Shown here: positions 26,001 to 33,663 of the stretch, piece by piece
Position numbering within the stretch: the stretch's first letter is position 1
Layout of the letters: each line of letters begins with the position of its first letter
Assembly: GCF_000367365.1 (NCBI RefSeq)
Contig: NZ_BARF01000054.1
Span: 1 to 64,000 of the forward strand
DNA: 64,000 bases
Source: Streptomyces prunicolor NBRC 13075
Lineage (GTDB): Bacteria > Actinomycetota > Actinomycetes > Streptomycetales > Streptomycetaceae
Direction: 5' to 3'
Position numbers and translations under genes: made by a program
The notes under the pieces: model-generated
What the model was told of the DNA's origin: nothing
Databases searched by the model: none
The model's input: only the letters and a program-made list of their open reading frames with translations

Positions 26001-27927
26001 GCCTCGTCGCCGCTTCGCCGCCCGTGCGCTCACCGCCCGGACCACGCGGCACCGGCACACCACCGCCTGCGGCACCACCAGCACCAGGCAAGCTGAGCAG
26101 CTCCGCCAGCCGCTCCTCCCCCGCCAGCCCCTCGGCAAGGCGCCGCTCCGCGTCATAGGTCCGCTCGGCGGCAGTCGCCGCGTCGGACGCGCGGGCCGCC
26201 GTCAGCTCAGCGCGGGACTCGACGGAAGCCGCCTCGCGGGCATGCTCGGAGGCCCTGCGGGATGCCTCGCGCGCGGTGTCCCAGGAGGCAACGGCGGTCT
26301 TCTCGGCGTCGCTCGCGGCGAGGGCCGCGCGGGCCGGGTCGGCGTCGGGGGCGCTGTCGTCGAGCCAACCGGCGCGCACCGCCTCGGCGGTCTCCTGCTC
26401 GACCTCGGACAGGCGCTGACGCAGATGCCCGACCTCACTGCGGGCGCGCTGCGCCTCGGTGGCGGCGGAGGTCGCGTCCCGGTGCGAGGTCTCGCCGGCC
26501 TCCTGCAGCGCGGCGGAGCGCTCCTCGCCCTCGTTGGCGAGGTTCTCCGCGCTCTCGGCGGCCGAGTGCAGGGCCCGTACGAGATCGACGGCGGCCTTGG
26601 CGCGGGCGGCGAGCGCCGGGGCGGCGTCCCGCTCGGCCTCGCGGATCGCGACGGCCACGCGCGCGGAGCGGTCGGCGGCGGCACGGTGCCGTAGGACCGC
26701 TTCGGCGGCCTGCCAGGCGGCGTGCAGGGTGCGGGCGTCGGCCAGTTCGCGCTTCTGCGCGGCGGCGGACTTCTCCATCGTGGCGAGCGCCAACGAGGCG
26801 TGCCGGTAAGCCAGTTCGGCGGCGATCAGGGCGCTGCGCTCCCGCGCCCCCTCGGCGTGCGTGACGGCGTACGCGGCGGCGGTGACCCGCTGGGCGAGAT
26901 CGGCGGCCCGCACCCGCTCCTGCGCGCCCCGCGCGGACAGCCGGCGCGCCAAAGTACGCGTACGGCGCTCGGCGCCCGCGTGGATGTCACGCGCGCGTGC
27001 CCGTGCCTCGGCGGCCTCGACGATCCGGCCGAGCAGGTCCACGGAACCGGCCGTGAAATCCCGCTCGGCGATCAATTCGGCCCGCCGCCCCAGCTTGTTG
27101 CCGAAGCCGCCGACCAGGTCGGCGAGGCCGTCCGTGTCCCTGGTGTCGGTGACCGCGCGGAGCAGCAGGTCGGTGAAGTCGGAGTCCTTCTTGACCGCGA
27201 AGAGGCCTGCGGCCTCGCCCTCGTCGGCGTTCATCTCCCGCTGATAGCGGAAGAGTTCGGGGTCGAGACCGAGGTCACCGAGGTGCTCGATCCAGCGGTC
27301 GTGGATCTCCTCCCAGTGCACTTCGAGGTGCGGATACGCCTTGCCCGCATCGGTGATGGCGTCCCGGAAGCCCTTCATGGTGCGCCGGCGGCCCTGCGCG
27401 CCGGACGCGCCCTCGACGGGCGGCCGTACGGAAGTGGCCTCGGCGACGGGGAGGTTGTCCAGGCTCAGCCCGGGTCCGGGCCGGAACGAGTACCAGGCCT
27501 CGGCGAACTTCCGCGGGTCGTTGGAGACTTGACGCCCCCGCCACTCGCTGACCTTGCCGACCACCACGCACTCGCCGGTCAGCGTGTGCTGCCACTCCAG
27601 GGCGACATGCCCGCAGTCGTCCGCGAGGAGGAACTTGCGCAGCACACCGGAGCTCGCGCCGCCAAGGGTGTTGCGATGTCCCGGCAGCATCACGGAGAAG
27701 ATCAGCTTGAGCAGGACGGACTTGCCGCCGCCGTTCTCCAGGAAGAGCACACCGGCGGGCGCGGGGCGGCGCGGCGGCCCGACGGGCTCGTCCTCGAAGA
27801 ACTCCGCCTGGGTGGGCGCGGGATCGGGCACGGGCTTGCCCACGCCTCGCAGGTCAAGCACGGTGTCGGCGTAGCGCGCACCGGCGGGCCCGATGGAGTA
27901 GAGGCGGACCCGGGACAGCTCGTACAT
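23059..27927 (-). CDS. SMC-like ATPase (MksB/JetC-type) of condensin-like operon
   Basis: A 1622-residue SMC-type ATPase. The N-terminal head has Walker A LENGGGKS (Lys69, Ser70). Long Ala/Glu/Arg-rich coiled coils run over about 290-600 and 880-1400, around a central globular region (about 720-870) that is probably the hinge. The C-terminal head has the signature FSGGQ (1484-1488) and Walker B LFLDNPIG (Asp1522). The residue after Asp is Asn, where SMC proteins have the catalytic Glu. About 105 Gly/Ala/Pro-rich residues (about 612-715) precede the hinge. It follows kleisin-like and KITE-like genes in Mks/Wadjet order, so DNA loop extrusion or plasmid/phage restriction is plausible. No JetD/MksG nuclease gene follows. 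ATG 27927 has only a weak ribosome binding site. Confidence 0.85.
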   Translation of the reverse strand: MYELSRVRLYSIGPAGARYADTVLDLRGVGKPVPDPAPTQAEFFEDEPVGPPRRPAPAGVLFLENGGGKSVLLKLIFSVMLPGHRNTLGGASSGVLRKFLLADDCGHVALEWQHTLTGECVVVGKVSEWRGRQVSNDPRKFAEAWYSFRPGPGLSLDNLPVAEATSVRPPVEGASGAQGRRRTMKGFRDAITDAGKAYPHLEVHWEEIHDRWIEHLGDLGLDPELFRYQREMNADEGEAAGLFAVKKDSDFTDLLLRAVTDTRDTDGLADLVGGFGNKLGRRAELIAERDFTAGSVDLLGRIVEAAEARARARDIHAGAERRTRTLARRLSARGAQERVRAADLAQRVTAAAYAVTHAEGARERSALIAAELAYRHASLALATMEKSAAAQKRELADARTLHAAWQAAEAVLRHRAAADRSARVAVAIREAERDAAPALAARAKAAVDLVRALHSAAESAENLANEGEERSAALQEAGETSHRDATSAATEAQRARSEVGHLRQRLSEVEQETAEAVRAGWLDDSAPDADPARAALAASDAEKTAVASWDTAREASRRASEHAREAASVESRAELTAARASDAATAAERTYDAERRLAEGLAGEERLAELLSLPGAGGAAGGGVPVPRGPGGERTGGEAATRQGDVGGVGNAGQGVAGARSGAAGNGDGAESDARTGAPANVASANGLATSGRSATNATPVAHPGTAKPSRPLAEGPLTPEELDRFADELRELLDDGVTSSERNLFDLRTAAADDSRILGALGDGGLLPPGPDVLATVEYLGEHGIPALPGWRYLAQAVDPTDHARVLAARPELVDGVIITDPATHARAREALNDAALLPRSAVAVGTAAALLAPTPAPDAQTSDVFLVPPNPAMHDEHAADEERQALRARAGQRDEEIRTLAVRLGKDRELAARLASWRTGCPSGRLVELAQAARDTRAFAEEAEAELSEARTVRAEADEAAAEAAQLRDERQEAAQKARRAADALAGLAFRLRERAGWQVKLRELADEAAESEARAQSCLERARAADEDRRAAQRAADDARRTARALRAERSEIAGAPDDVPEDDPDAPKPSLPALREAYRAASQLYEKVGVGADLRAEQARAESDESAAIAELDRLSNKVRTRAAQLLESPDGSDGPSRQAAAARAEELVQLLETRVSTASEQLGRLRGEAERHAPEDGEAHTELTEELLPRDSEHAQALLRTATAELGSRTDALGQARAAHAELLDAHRAAEDGAGGFDETAAMLRDLMREHSSDEEQEEPEPYPGSVEEARHSAAEARRSLRGCATDLSAAESAVREASDVLVRHANSTRYEQVRTPARQQIRELPASALPEHAQKWADAFAPRLRVLTDELAQLERNRDSIVDRLRGLVESALATLRSAQRLSRLPEGLGEWSGQEFLRIRFEEPDQATLTERLGMVVDEATRAAVKKNSDMRRDGMSLLLRGVGAGLEPKGVAVEILKPDAVLRAERVPVGQMGDVFSGGQLLTAAIALYCTMAALRSNDRGRDKHRHAGTLFLDNPIGRANATYLLELQRAVSDALGVQLLYTTGLFDTTALAEFPLVIRLRNDADLRAGLKYISVEEHLRPGLPQQAPAGEGESVHSEITATRMFKRPAPTAP

Positions 27928-27967
27928 GGCGGACTCTCGTCGTAAGTCTTCGGCAGGTGGGGGGAGT

Positions 27968-28000
27968 TGAGGAACCTCAGGAGCTGAGGAACCTCAGGAG
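27968..28000. repeat. Tandem repeat with internal dyad between KITE and SMC genes
   Basis: Two perfect copies of TGAGGAACCTCAGGAG (27968-27983 and 27985-28000) one base apart. Each contains the dyad TGAGG-AA-CCTCA. The second copy overlaps the last codons of the KITE-like gene. It may form alternative hairpins in the intergenic mRNA between the second and third genes of the operon. Confidence 0.6.
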
Positions 28001-28872
28001 TGGAACGGCAGCCCGGCGTCGGCCACCAGCTCCAGATCCTCGGTGTCCTCGGCGGGCATCAGGCTCGCGGTGCCGTCGGTGACCGGGACGACGCCCAGCT
28101 CCAACAGCTCGGCCATGGCGGCACTTCCGGCCATGTCACGTACCTGGAGCTGATAACGGGCGGTCGTGCGATAGGTACCGCCGTTGTCGTCGCCGGTGCG
28201 CTGCAGGAACCCGGAGTCGGTGAGAAAGGCGGCGGCCTTACCGACAATCCCGGTGGTCGAACCGGCCAGTCTCCGGGCGTCCTTGGTGGCTCCGGTCGCA
28301 CTGCGTCTGACCCAGATCCGCCAGGCCGCCTCCAGACCGGGCGCGTCGGTGGCCGGGTCGGTGTTCATGCCCTGCTCGTCGGCCCGCTCCTCCAACCGCC
28401 GACAGGCCTGCCGTACGAAGGCGTCGACCCCGTTGACCGTGACGCGCCCGATGTACCCGTCGTCGGCAAGATCCTCGGGCCGCGGAAACGCCATCGCGGC
28501 AACGGCAAGATGCGCGAGCCCGTGCAGGAACCGATCCCCGGAGTCGGCGGCCGTACGCCGCGCGTAGTCCCCCATCCGCACGGCGAACACCGAGTCCTCG
28601 GCGGCAGTTACGGCCATCCCCGCGCGCGGAGACACCTCCAGCACAACCAGCCCAAGCCCAGCAGCCACAGCATCGGCAAGCCGAGCAAACGGCGAATCCT
28701 CGCGGTATCGGCGGAGCAACTCCGCGTACTCCTGATCCCGCGCGGGCTGCAGTTTCGGCTGCAACCCGAACGCGACGAGCCGAGCGGCGTCGGCAGCATC
28801 GGCAGGCGTGACCGCAGCACTCACCGCCGGGGCGGCAGCTTCCGGCTCACTCCATTCGCCCTGCTCAGTCAC
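27994..28872 (-). CDS. KITE-like (MksE/JetB-type) subunit candidate
   Basis: A 292-residue soluble protein without a recognised enzyme motif. Its C-terminal third reads like a winged helix with a beta-wing (TTGIVGKAAAFLTDSGFLQRT, then GTYRTTARYQLQVRDM), and the central part (VARLADAVAAGLGL-like, then PEDLADDGYIGRVTVNG) could be a second winged helix. Tandem winged helices define KITE proteins, which bind the kleisin in MukBEF, Mks and Jet complexes. GTG 28872 has GGAG 8 bp upstream. It lies between the kleisin-like and SMC genes in the order expected. The family assignment is inferred from position, size and fold impression, not from a match to a named domain. Confidence 0.6.
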   Translation of the reverse strand: MTEQGEWSEPEAAAPAVSAAVTPADAADAARLVAFGLQPKLQPARDQEYAELLRRYREDSPFARLADAVAAGLGLVVLEVSPRAGMAVTAAEDSVFAVRMGDYARRTAADSGDRFLHGLAHLAVAAMAFPRPEDLADDGYIGRVTVNGVDAFVRQACRRLEERADEQGMNTDPATDAPGLEAAWRIWVRRSATGATKDARRLAGSTTGIVGKAAAFLTDSGFLQRTGDDNGGTYRTTARYQLQVRDMAGSAAMAELLELGVVPVTDGTASLMPAEDTEDLELVADAGLPFHS

Positions 28873-28912
28873 GAAGCCAACTCCTTGAACTTGAAAACGG
28901 GGGCGAGGTCAA

Positions 28913-28976
28913 GCGCCCCGAAAGGGGCGCGGGGCTGTGACATTTGCGGCTCCGCCGCGTGGGCGCGACCAGCCAC
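28913..28976. repeat. Streptomyces interspersed intergenic repeat, copy 1
   Basis: GCGCCCC-GAAA-GGGGCGC forms a 7-bp hairpin with a GAAA loop (28913-28930). GCGGctCCGC and GCGCGACCAGCCAC (28963-28976) follow. This combination is a familiar intergenic repeat in Streptomyces genomes. A second, shorter copy in inverse orientation is at 63056-63086. It sits in the 136-bp gap between the kleisin-like and KITE-like genes, where it could act as a processing or attenuation structure. Confidence 0.7.
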
Positions 28977-29008
28977 ATCAGACGCGCACCCAAACAACGA
29001 CCGACCCA

Positions 29009-30535
29009 TCACGCCGCCTCACTCCGCCCCGCAGCCATCCCCGCCGCGTCCAACAAGGCCATCCCCACAATCAGATCGGCCCCACCGAACTCGGGATCAT
29101 CCAGCTCGACCCCGTCATCCACGGCGAACAAAAGCTTCGGCTCCCCCTGCCGATAAGCAGTACCAACAGGCGGACTAGCCGCATGCACAGCCAACAAAGC
29201 CACCAGATAAGGAAGTTCGGGATCCCGCCGCCGCGCATCCGCAAGCAACCCCGACAACCTCCGAGGCGCATCCGCAGGCAGATCAAGCAACTCCATAGCC
29301 GCAGCCAGTTGCTCCTCACTGAACCGACTGTCATCCGGCGTGGCAATGAGATCCGGCTCAGGCATCTCCGCACCGAGATGCTCCCGCTCGGCAGGCGGCG
29401 TCAGAAGTATGTCGACAAGATCCCCCACCCGAACCGACACCGGCGTACGCAACCCTGTCCCCCGAGCGAAGAACGCGTCAGTGACCCGGATCGCCTGCTC
29501 CAACGGCAACGGCAGAACAGGCGAAACAAGATGCCCGTAGAGATCGATCCCCGAGGTCGTCATCGGCGTGGCGAAGGCCTGCCGATCCTGCTCCGCACGG
29601 AACAGCGGCCCGGCCTCCAGAAGACGCGACTGAAGCTGCGTGTGCCGCCGGATGCAGTCCTTGACGATGTCGACCAACTCGGCCGCCCGCCGCTTCTGTT
29701 CAGCGTCCTCGGACTCGTCACGGGCCTTGCGGATATTGGTCAGGATCGCGTTCTCGTGCCGGTACCGATCGGCAACGTGATCGAGGGCCTCGGCAATCAT
29801 GTCCGGCACGGAGTTGAGCCAGTCCACCGCGCGGACGTTACGCCGCGTGGCATCCAACGCCCGCCGGAGCGTCTCCGAGTACTGCACGGTCCGATACCGA
29901 GCCTGCTCCGCCGCAAGCTGCGCGTCGGCAAGCCGCCCCCGGCTGATCAGCACCTCCAGCTTCACCTCGGCGGCGATCTGCGCACTGGTGACATCGGTGT
30001 CGAGCGCGCCGACCAGGACGTTGACAGCCTCATCGGTCGTCCGGAGGTAGACACTGCCGCCGTAGCCGGGGACTTCCTCGATCAGCTTGAAGTCGTAGTC
30101 GCGGCGCACATACGTGCCGTCCTGGGCGAACGTGCCGTAGACCGTGCGGAAGCCGCGGTCGACGCTGCCGACGTTGATCAGGTTCTCCAGGACCCAGCGG
30201 GCCACGCGCTCGTGCTCGACGACGGGGCGCTGCGGGGCCTGGGCGGCGATGCGCGGGATGAGCCTGGCCACTATCTGGTCGTGGTCCGCGCCGGTGTCGA
30301 AGTCCATGTTGAGGGTGACCAGGTCGATGGCGGCGAGGGCGACTTCCGCCATGCCGTAGACCGAGTACTCGCCGGCGAGATTCGCCTTGCGTGCGTCGAG
30401 GTCGTGCAGCGGCGCGGTGCAGGCGAGCGCGCGCAGTCGCCGCGCCAGTCCCTCGTCGGCGGCCGGGCCCGGGGCGGGGCGCGGCCCCGCGCTGAACTGG
30501 GGCGGAACGCTGTCCGTCGATGCAGGCGAAGTCAC
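29009..30535 (-). CDS. Kleisin-like (MksF/JetA-type) subunit candidate
   Basis: A 508-residue soluble protein with no enzyme motif. Its N-terminal half looks winged-helix-like (RVARWVLENLINVGSVDRGFRTVYG). A long helical stretch follows (about 185-330, AEVKLEVLISRGRLADAQ through ENAILTNIRKARDESEDAEQKRR), then an acidic C-terminal part. Size, architecture and first position in the operon fit MksF/JetA kleisins. GTG 30535 is preferred. TTG 30565 is an upstream alternative, and neither has a strong ribosome binding site. The C-terminal half uses noticeably more T-ending and TTG codons than the N-terminal half. No family match could be checked, so the assignment is tentative. Confidence 0.6.
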   Translation of the reverse strand: MTSPASTDSVPPQFSAGPRPAPGPAADEGLARRLRALACTAPLHDLDARKANLAGEYSVYGMAEVALAAIDLVTLNMDFDTGADHDQIVARLIPRIAAQAPQRPVVEHERVARWVLENLINVGSVDRGFRTVYGTFAQDGTYVRRDYDFKLIEEVPGYGGSVYLRTTDEAVNVLVGALDTDVTSAQIAAEVKLEVLISRGRLADAQLAAEQARYRTVQYSETLRRALDATRRNVRAVDWLNSVPDMIAEALDHVADRYRHENAILTNIRKARDESEDAEQKRRAAELVDIVKDCIRRHTQLQSRLLEAGPLFRAEQDRQAFATPMTTSGIDLYGHLVSPVLPLPLEQAIRVTDAFFARGTGLRTPVSVRVGDLVDILLTPPAEREHLGAEMPEPDLIATPDDSRFSEEQLAAAMELLDLPADAPRRLSGLLADARRRDPELPYLVALLAVHAASPPVGTAYRQGEPKLLFAVDDGVELDDPEFGGADLIVGMALLDAAGMAAGRSEAA

Positions 30536-30636
30536 GTTGCACAGACTAGGTCCTCGGTCTGACAACGACCCAAACGACGCAGAAGCGACTACCGCCCCAG
30601 CCGCGTGTGCACGGTCCGCCGAGCACCGCGCCGTCC

Positions 30637-31344
30637 TCAGTCGGTTGCCGTGCCGTCCTCGCCGACCCGGTTCCGGTACGCGTCGACGACCCGTTCCAGC
30701 GAGTCGTCGAGGTAGACCGCGAGCAGTTTCTCGGCCTCGGCGGGGTTGTTCGCCTGGAGGGCCTGGAGGATCAGGCGGTTGCGCTGGAGGTACGGCTCGT
30801 GGAGCGCCTTCGGGTCGTCCACGAGGTGGAAGGCGAGCCGGAGTTCGGCGAAGACGCTGCGCATCAGCTCGTCGGTGCGGGCGCTGCCGGCGAGGGCGAC
30901 GAGTTCCCGGTGGAAGTGGATATTGGCCGTACCCACTCCTTTCCAGTCATCTTCGACGGACGCCAACTGCCCCTCGGTGACGGCCGCGGCGAGCTGTTCG
31001 AGGGCGTACGGCGGCTCGCCCAGCCCGCGTACGACGGCGCACTCGACGAGGCGCCGGGTGCGGTAGATGTCCTCGACGTCCTCGACGGACAGGACCCGGA
31101 CGAAGACGCCCCGGTTCAGCTCGTGGACGAGCAGGCGCTCATGGGTGAGCAGCCGGAACGCCTCGCGGAGTGTGTTGCGCGACACACCGAGCGCTCCGCC
31201 GATGCTGTCCTCCGAGAGCCGGGTGCCCGGCGGGAAATAGCCGTCCGCGATACGGCTCCTGAGGATGTCCGAGACGCGTTCCGCGGTGCTCGTACGGCCC
31301 AGGAGGGCGCGGTCGTCGGCCAGTCCCGCCATCTGCTCTGCCAT
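30637..31344 (-). CDS. GntR regulator, FadR/FCD subfamily
   Basis: A 235-residue repressor-type regulator. The N-terminal winged helix has STAERVSDILRSRIADGYFPPGTRLSE and LGVSRNTLREAFRLLTHERLL. The C-terminal all-helical FCD ligand domain has the metal-site residues in NIHFHRELVALAGS and a later HEPYLQRN stretch. It is divergent from the MFS gene that heads the 5-oxoproline cluster and probably represses it, with 5-oxoproline, D-glutamate or a related acid as inducer. A palindrome with GT-AC spacing typical of this family lies between them (31394-31410). Confidence 0.9.
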   Translation of the reverse strand: MAEQMAGLADDRALLGRTSTAERVSDILRSRIADGYFPPGTRLSEDSIGGALGVSRNTLREAFRLLTHERLLVHELNRGVFVRVLSVEDVEDIYRTRRLVECAVVRGLGEPPYALEQLAAAVTEGQLASVEDDWKGVGTANIHFHRELVALAGSARTDELMRSVFAELRLAFHLVDDPKALHEPYLQRNRLILQALQANNPAEAEKLLAVYLDDSLERVVDAYRNRVGEDGTATD

Positions 31345-31393
31345 GCCCGGAATTCAACCGCAGATACAAGAACGAAACAACATGGGTATTGAG

Positions 31394-31410
31394 GGATCGT
31401 TCAACGATCC
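31394..31410. promoter_or_regulatory. Predicted GntR operator in 5-oxoproline cluster
   Basis: GGATCGTT-C-AACGATCC is a perfect 17-bp inverted repeat 50 bp from the GntR start and 104 bp from the MFS start. It contains the GT-N3-AC core common to FadR-type GntR operators. A 15-nt identical part of it, TCGTTCAACGATCCT, recurs at 35230-35244 inside pxpC. Confidence 0.7.
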
Positions 31411-31513
31411 TCTACCTTTCTCGGCAAGGCGCCACCGCTCACCCCGGTGCCGACGGCTTCCGCACAGCCCTGCTCACTCCCAGCACCCTCCGTCCTCCTT
31501 CTGCGAGGTGCCC

Positions 31514-32833
31514 ATGAGCACGACCCCTCCACCTCAGGCCCTGAACACCGGCGCACAGCCCGGCGCGGACGAACTCACCACCGACGACGGCGCGTTGGCC
31601 TGGCTGCGCGCGCTAGGTCCGAACGGCCGCCGCGCCTTCGCCGGCGCGTTCGGCGGCTACGGCCTGGACTCCTACGACTACTTCACGCTGCCGCTGAGCA
31701 TGGTCGCGCTGGCCGCGTACTTCGGCCTGGACAGTGGCCAGACCGGCCTGTTCACCACGGTCACGCTGGTCGTCTCCGCGGTCGGGGGCGCCATCGCGGG
31801 CGTCTTCGCCGACCGGGTCGGCCGCGTCAAGGCCCTGATGATCACGGTGGTCACGTACGCCGTCTTCACCGTGGCCTGCGGCTTCGCGCCCAGCTACGAG
31901 ACCCTGCTGGTGTTCCGTGCCCTCCAGGGCCTCGGTTTCGGCGGCGAGTGGGCGGTCGGCGCGATCCTGGTCGCCGAGTACGCGAGCCCCAAGCACCGCG
32001 GCCGTACGCTCGGCGCGGTCCAGAGTTCCTGGGCGGTGGGCTGGGCGCTGGCGGCGGTGGTCTACACACTGGTCTTCTCGTTCCTCGGCGACGATCTGGC
32101 CTGGCGGGTGATGTTCTGGACCGGCGCGCTGCCCGCGCTGCTGGTGATCTGGGTGCGGCGCCGGGTGCACGACGCTCCCGAGGCCACGGCCACCCGTGAG
32201 CAGAACCCCCAGAAGGGCTCTTTCGCGGCGATCTTCAAGCCGGGCACGGCCGACGCACCGGGCCTGCTGCGCACGACGGTCTTCGCGGGCCTGCTCTCCA
32301 CCGGCGTCCAGGGCGGCTACTACACCCTCGCCACCTGGGTGCCGACGTACCTGAAGACGGAGCGCGGCCTGTCGGTCGTCGGCACCGGCGGCTATCTGAC
32401 CTTCCTGATCTCCGGCGCCTTTTTGGGCTATCTGACCGGCGGCTATCTCACCGACGTGCTGGGCCGTAAGCGCAACATCTGGCTCTTCGCGCTGCTCTCG
32501 GCGATCTGCATCCTGGCGTACACGCACATTCCCAGCGGCGCGAACACCCTTCTCCTGGTGCTCGGTTTCCCGCTCGGGTTCTGTATGTCGGCGATCTTCA
32601 GCGGCTTCGGCTCGTACCTGAGCGAGCTGTATCCGACGGCGGTGCGCGGCACGGGACAGGGCTTCACGTACAACACCGGCCGCGCGGTGGGCGCCGTCTT
32701 CCCGACCCTGGTGGGCTTCCTGGCCGACAGTTGGGGTGTGGGCGGAGCGCTCGTCTTCGGGGCCATCGGTTACGGCATCGCGGCACTGGCGCTCTTCGGA
32801 CTGCCCGAGACCCGCGGAAAGGAACTGGCGTGA
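31514..32833 (+). CDS. MFS transporter, likely for 5-oxoproline or related acid
   Basis: A 439-residue major facilitator with 12 membrane segments, of the metabolite:H+ symporter type. Typical motifs are FADRVGRVKAL (loop 2-3), GLGFGGEWAVGAILVAEYASPKHRGRTLG and GFGSYLSELYPTAVRGTGQG. It heads an operon of 5-oxoproline catabolism genes. Its stop overlaps the DUF1445 start (GTGA), so import of pyroglutamate or a related carboxylate is the best guess. B. subtilis has a different transporter (YcsG) at this place. ATG 31514 follows GCGAGGTGCC. Confidence 0.88.
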   Translation: MSTTPPPQALNTGAQPGADELTTDDGALAWLRALGPNGRRAFAGAFGGYGLDSYDYFTLPLSMVALAAYFGLDSGQTGLFTTVTLVVSAVGGAIAGVFADRVGRVKALMITVVTYAVFTVACGFAPSYETLLVFRALQGLGFGGEWAVGAILVAEYASPKHRGRTLGAVQSSWAVGWALAAVVYTLVFSFLGDDLAWRVMFWTGALPALLVIWVRRRVHDAPEATATREQNPQKGSFAAIFKPGTADAPGLLRTTVFAGLLSTGVQGGYYTLATWVPTYLKTERGLSVVGTGGYLTFLISGAFLGYLTGGYLTDVLGRKRNIWLFALLSAICILAYTHIPSGANTLLLVLGFPLGFCMSAIFSGFGSYLSELYPTAVRGTGQGFTYNTGRAVGAVFPTLVGFLADSWGVGGALVFGAIGYGIAALALFGLPETRGKELA

Positions 32834-33651
32834 ACCGCACGGAGGACCGCCCCCTGACGCTCGTCGACGAGCACGCGCACGCGTGGAGCCCGCGTTCCGC
32901 CCGGGCCCGCTTCCGGGCCGGACTGTCGGGTCCCACGGCCGGGGTCGCGGCGGGCCACACCCAGGTCAACCTGATCTCGGTGCCCGCCGACTGGGCCTAC
33001 GACATGCTGCTGTTCTGCCAGCGCAACCCGAAGCCCTGTCCGGTGCTCGACGTCACGGACGCGGGCTCCTGGGAGACGGTTCTCGCCGACGGCGCGGACC
33101 TGCGCACCGATCTGCCGCGCTACCGGGTGTGGCGGGGCGGCGAGTTGGTGGACGAGCCGACGGACGTGCGGGCGTACTGGCGCGACGACCTGGTGTCGTT
33201 CCTGATCGGCTGCAGCTTCACTTTCGAGTGGTCGCTGAGCAAGGCGGGTGTCCCGATCCGGCACATCGAGCAGGGCCGCAATGTCCCGATGTACGTGACC
33301 GGCCGCACGTGTCGCCCTGCGGGGCGGCTGCACGGCCCGATGGTGGTGTCGATGCGCCCGGTGCCTCCGGAGCATCTGGCGACGGCGATCCGGGAGACGG
33401 CGCTGCTCCCGGCGGTGCACGGCAGCCCCGTACACTGCGGCGATCCTTCGGGGCTCGGCATCGAGGACCTCGGCCGGCCGGACTTCGGTGATCCGGTGGA
33501 CGCCGCGCCGGACGACATCCCGGTGTTCTGGGCCTGCGGAGTGACCCCGCAGGCCGCGGTGATGGCGTCCCGCCCGCCGTTCGCGATCACCCACGCGCCG
33601 GGCCAGATGTTCGTCACCGACGCCCGCGACGAGCAGTACCGCGTCGCCTGA
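32830..33651 (+). CDS. DUF1445 / YcsI-like, D-glutamate cyclase-related protein
   Basis: A 273-residue DUF1445 protein, annotated elsewhere as putative hydro-lyase YcsI. The family belongs to the D-glutamate cyclase group, which interconverts D-glutamate and 5-oxo-D-proline. Recognisable stretches are AGHTQVNLISVP, FLIGCSFTFEWSL, RNVPMYVTGRTCRPAG and VFWACGVTPQAAVM. The GTG start overlaps the MFS stop by 4 bp. Position before pxpA is the same as in the Bacillus ycs/kip cluster. It probably feeds 5-oxoproline of one configuration to the PxpABC enzyme. Activity is inferred from the family, not proven for bacterial YcsI. Confidence 0.85.
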   Translation: MNRTEDRPLTLVDEHAHAWSPRSARARFRAGLSGPTAGVAAGHTQVNLISVPADWAYDMLLFCQRNPKPCPVLDVTDAGSWETVLADGADLRTDLPRYRVWRGGELVDEPTDVRAYWRDDLVSFLIGCSFTFEWSLSKAGVPIRHIEQGRNVPMYVTGRTCRPAGRLHGPMVVSMRPVPPEHLATAIRETALLPAVHGSPVHCGDPSGLGIEDLGRPDFGDPVDAAPDDIPVFWACGVTPQAAVMASRPPFAITHAPGQMFVTDARDEQYRVA

Positions 33652-33663
33652 CCAGGAGAGATG

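Noticed and set aside
23059..30535. Complete Wadjet defence system
   Set aside because: The order and sizes fit JetA-B-C, but no JetD-type TOPRIM nuclease follows. I report it as a condensin-like operon instead.
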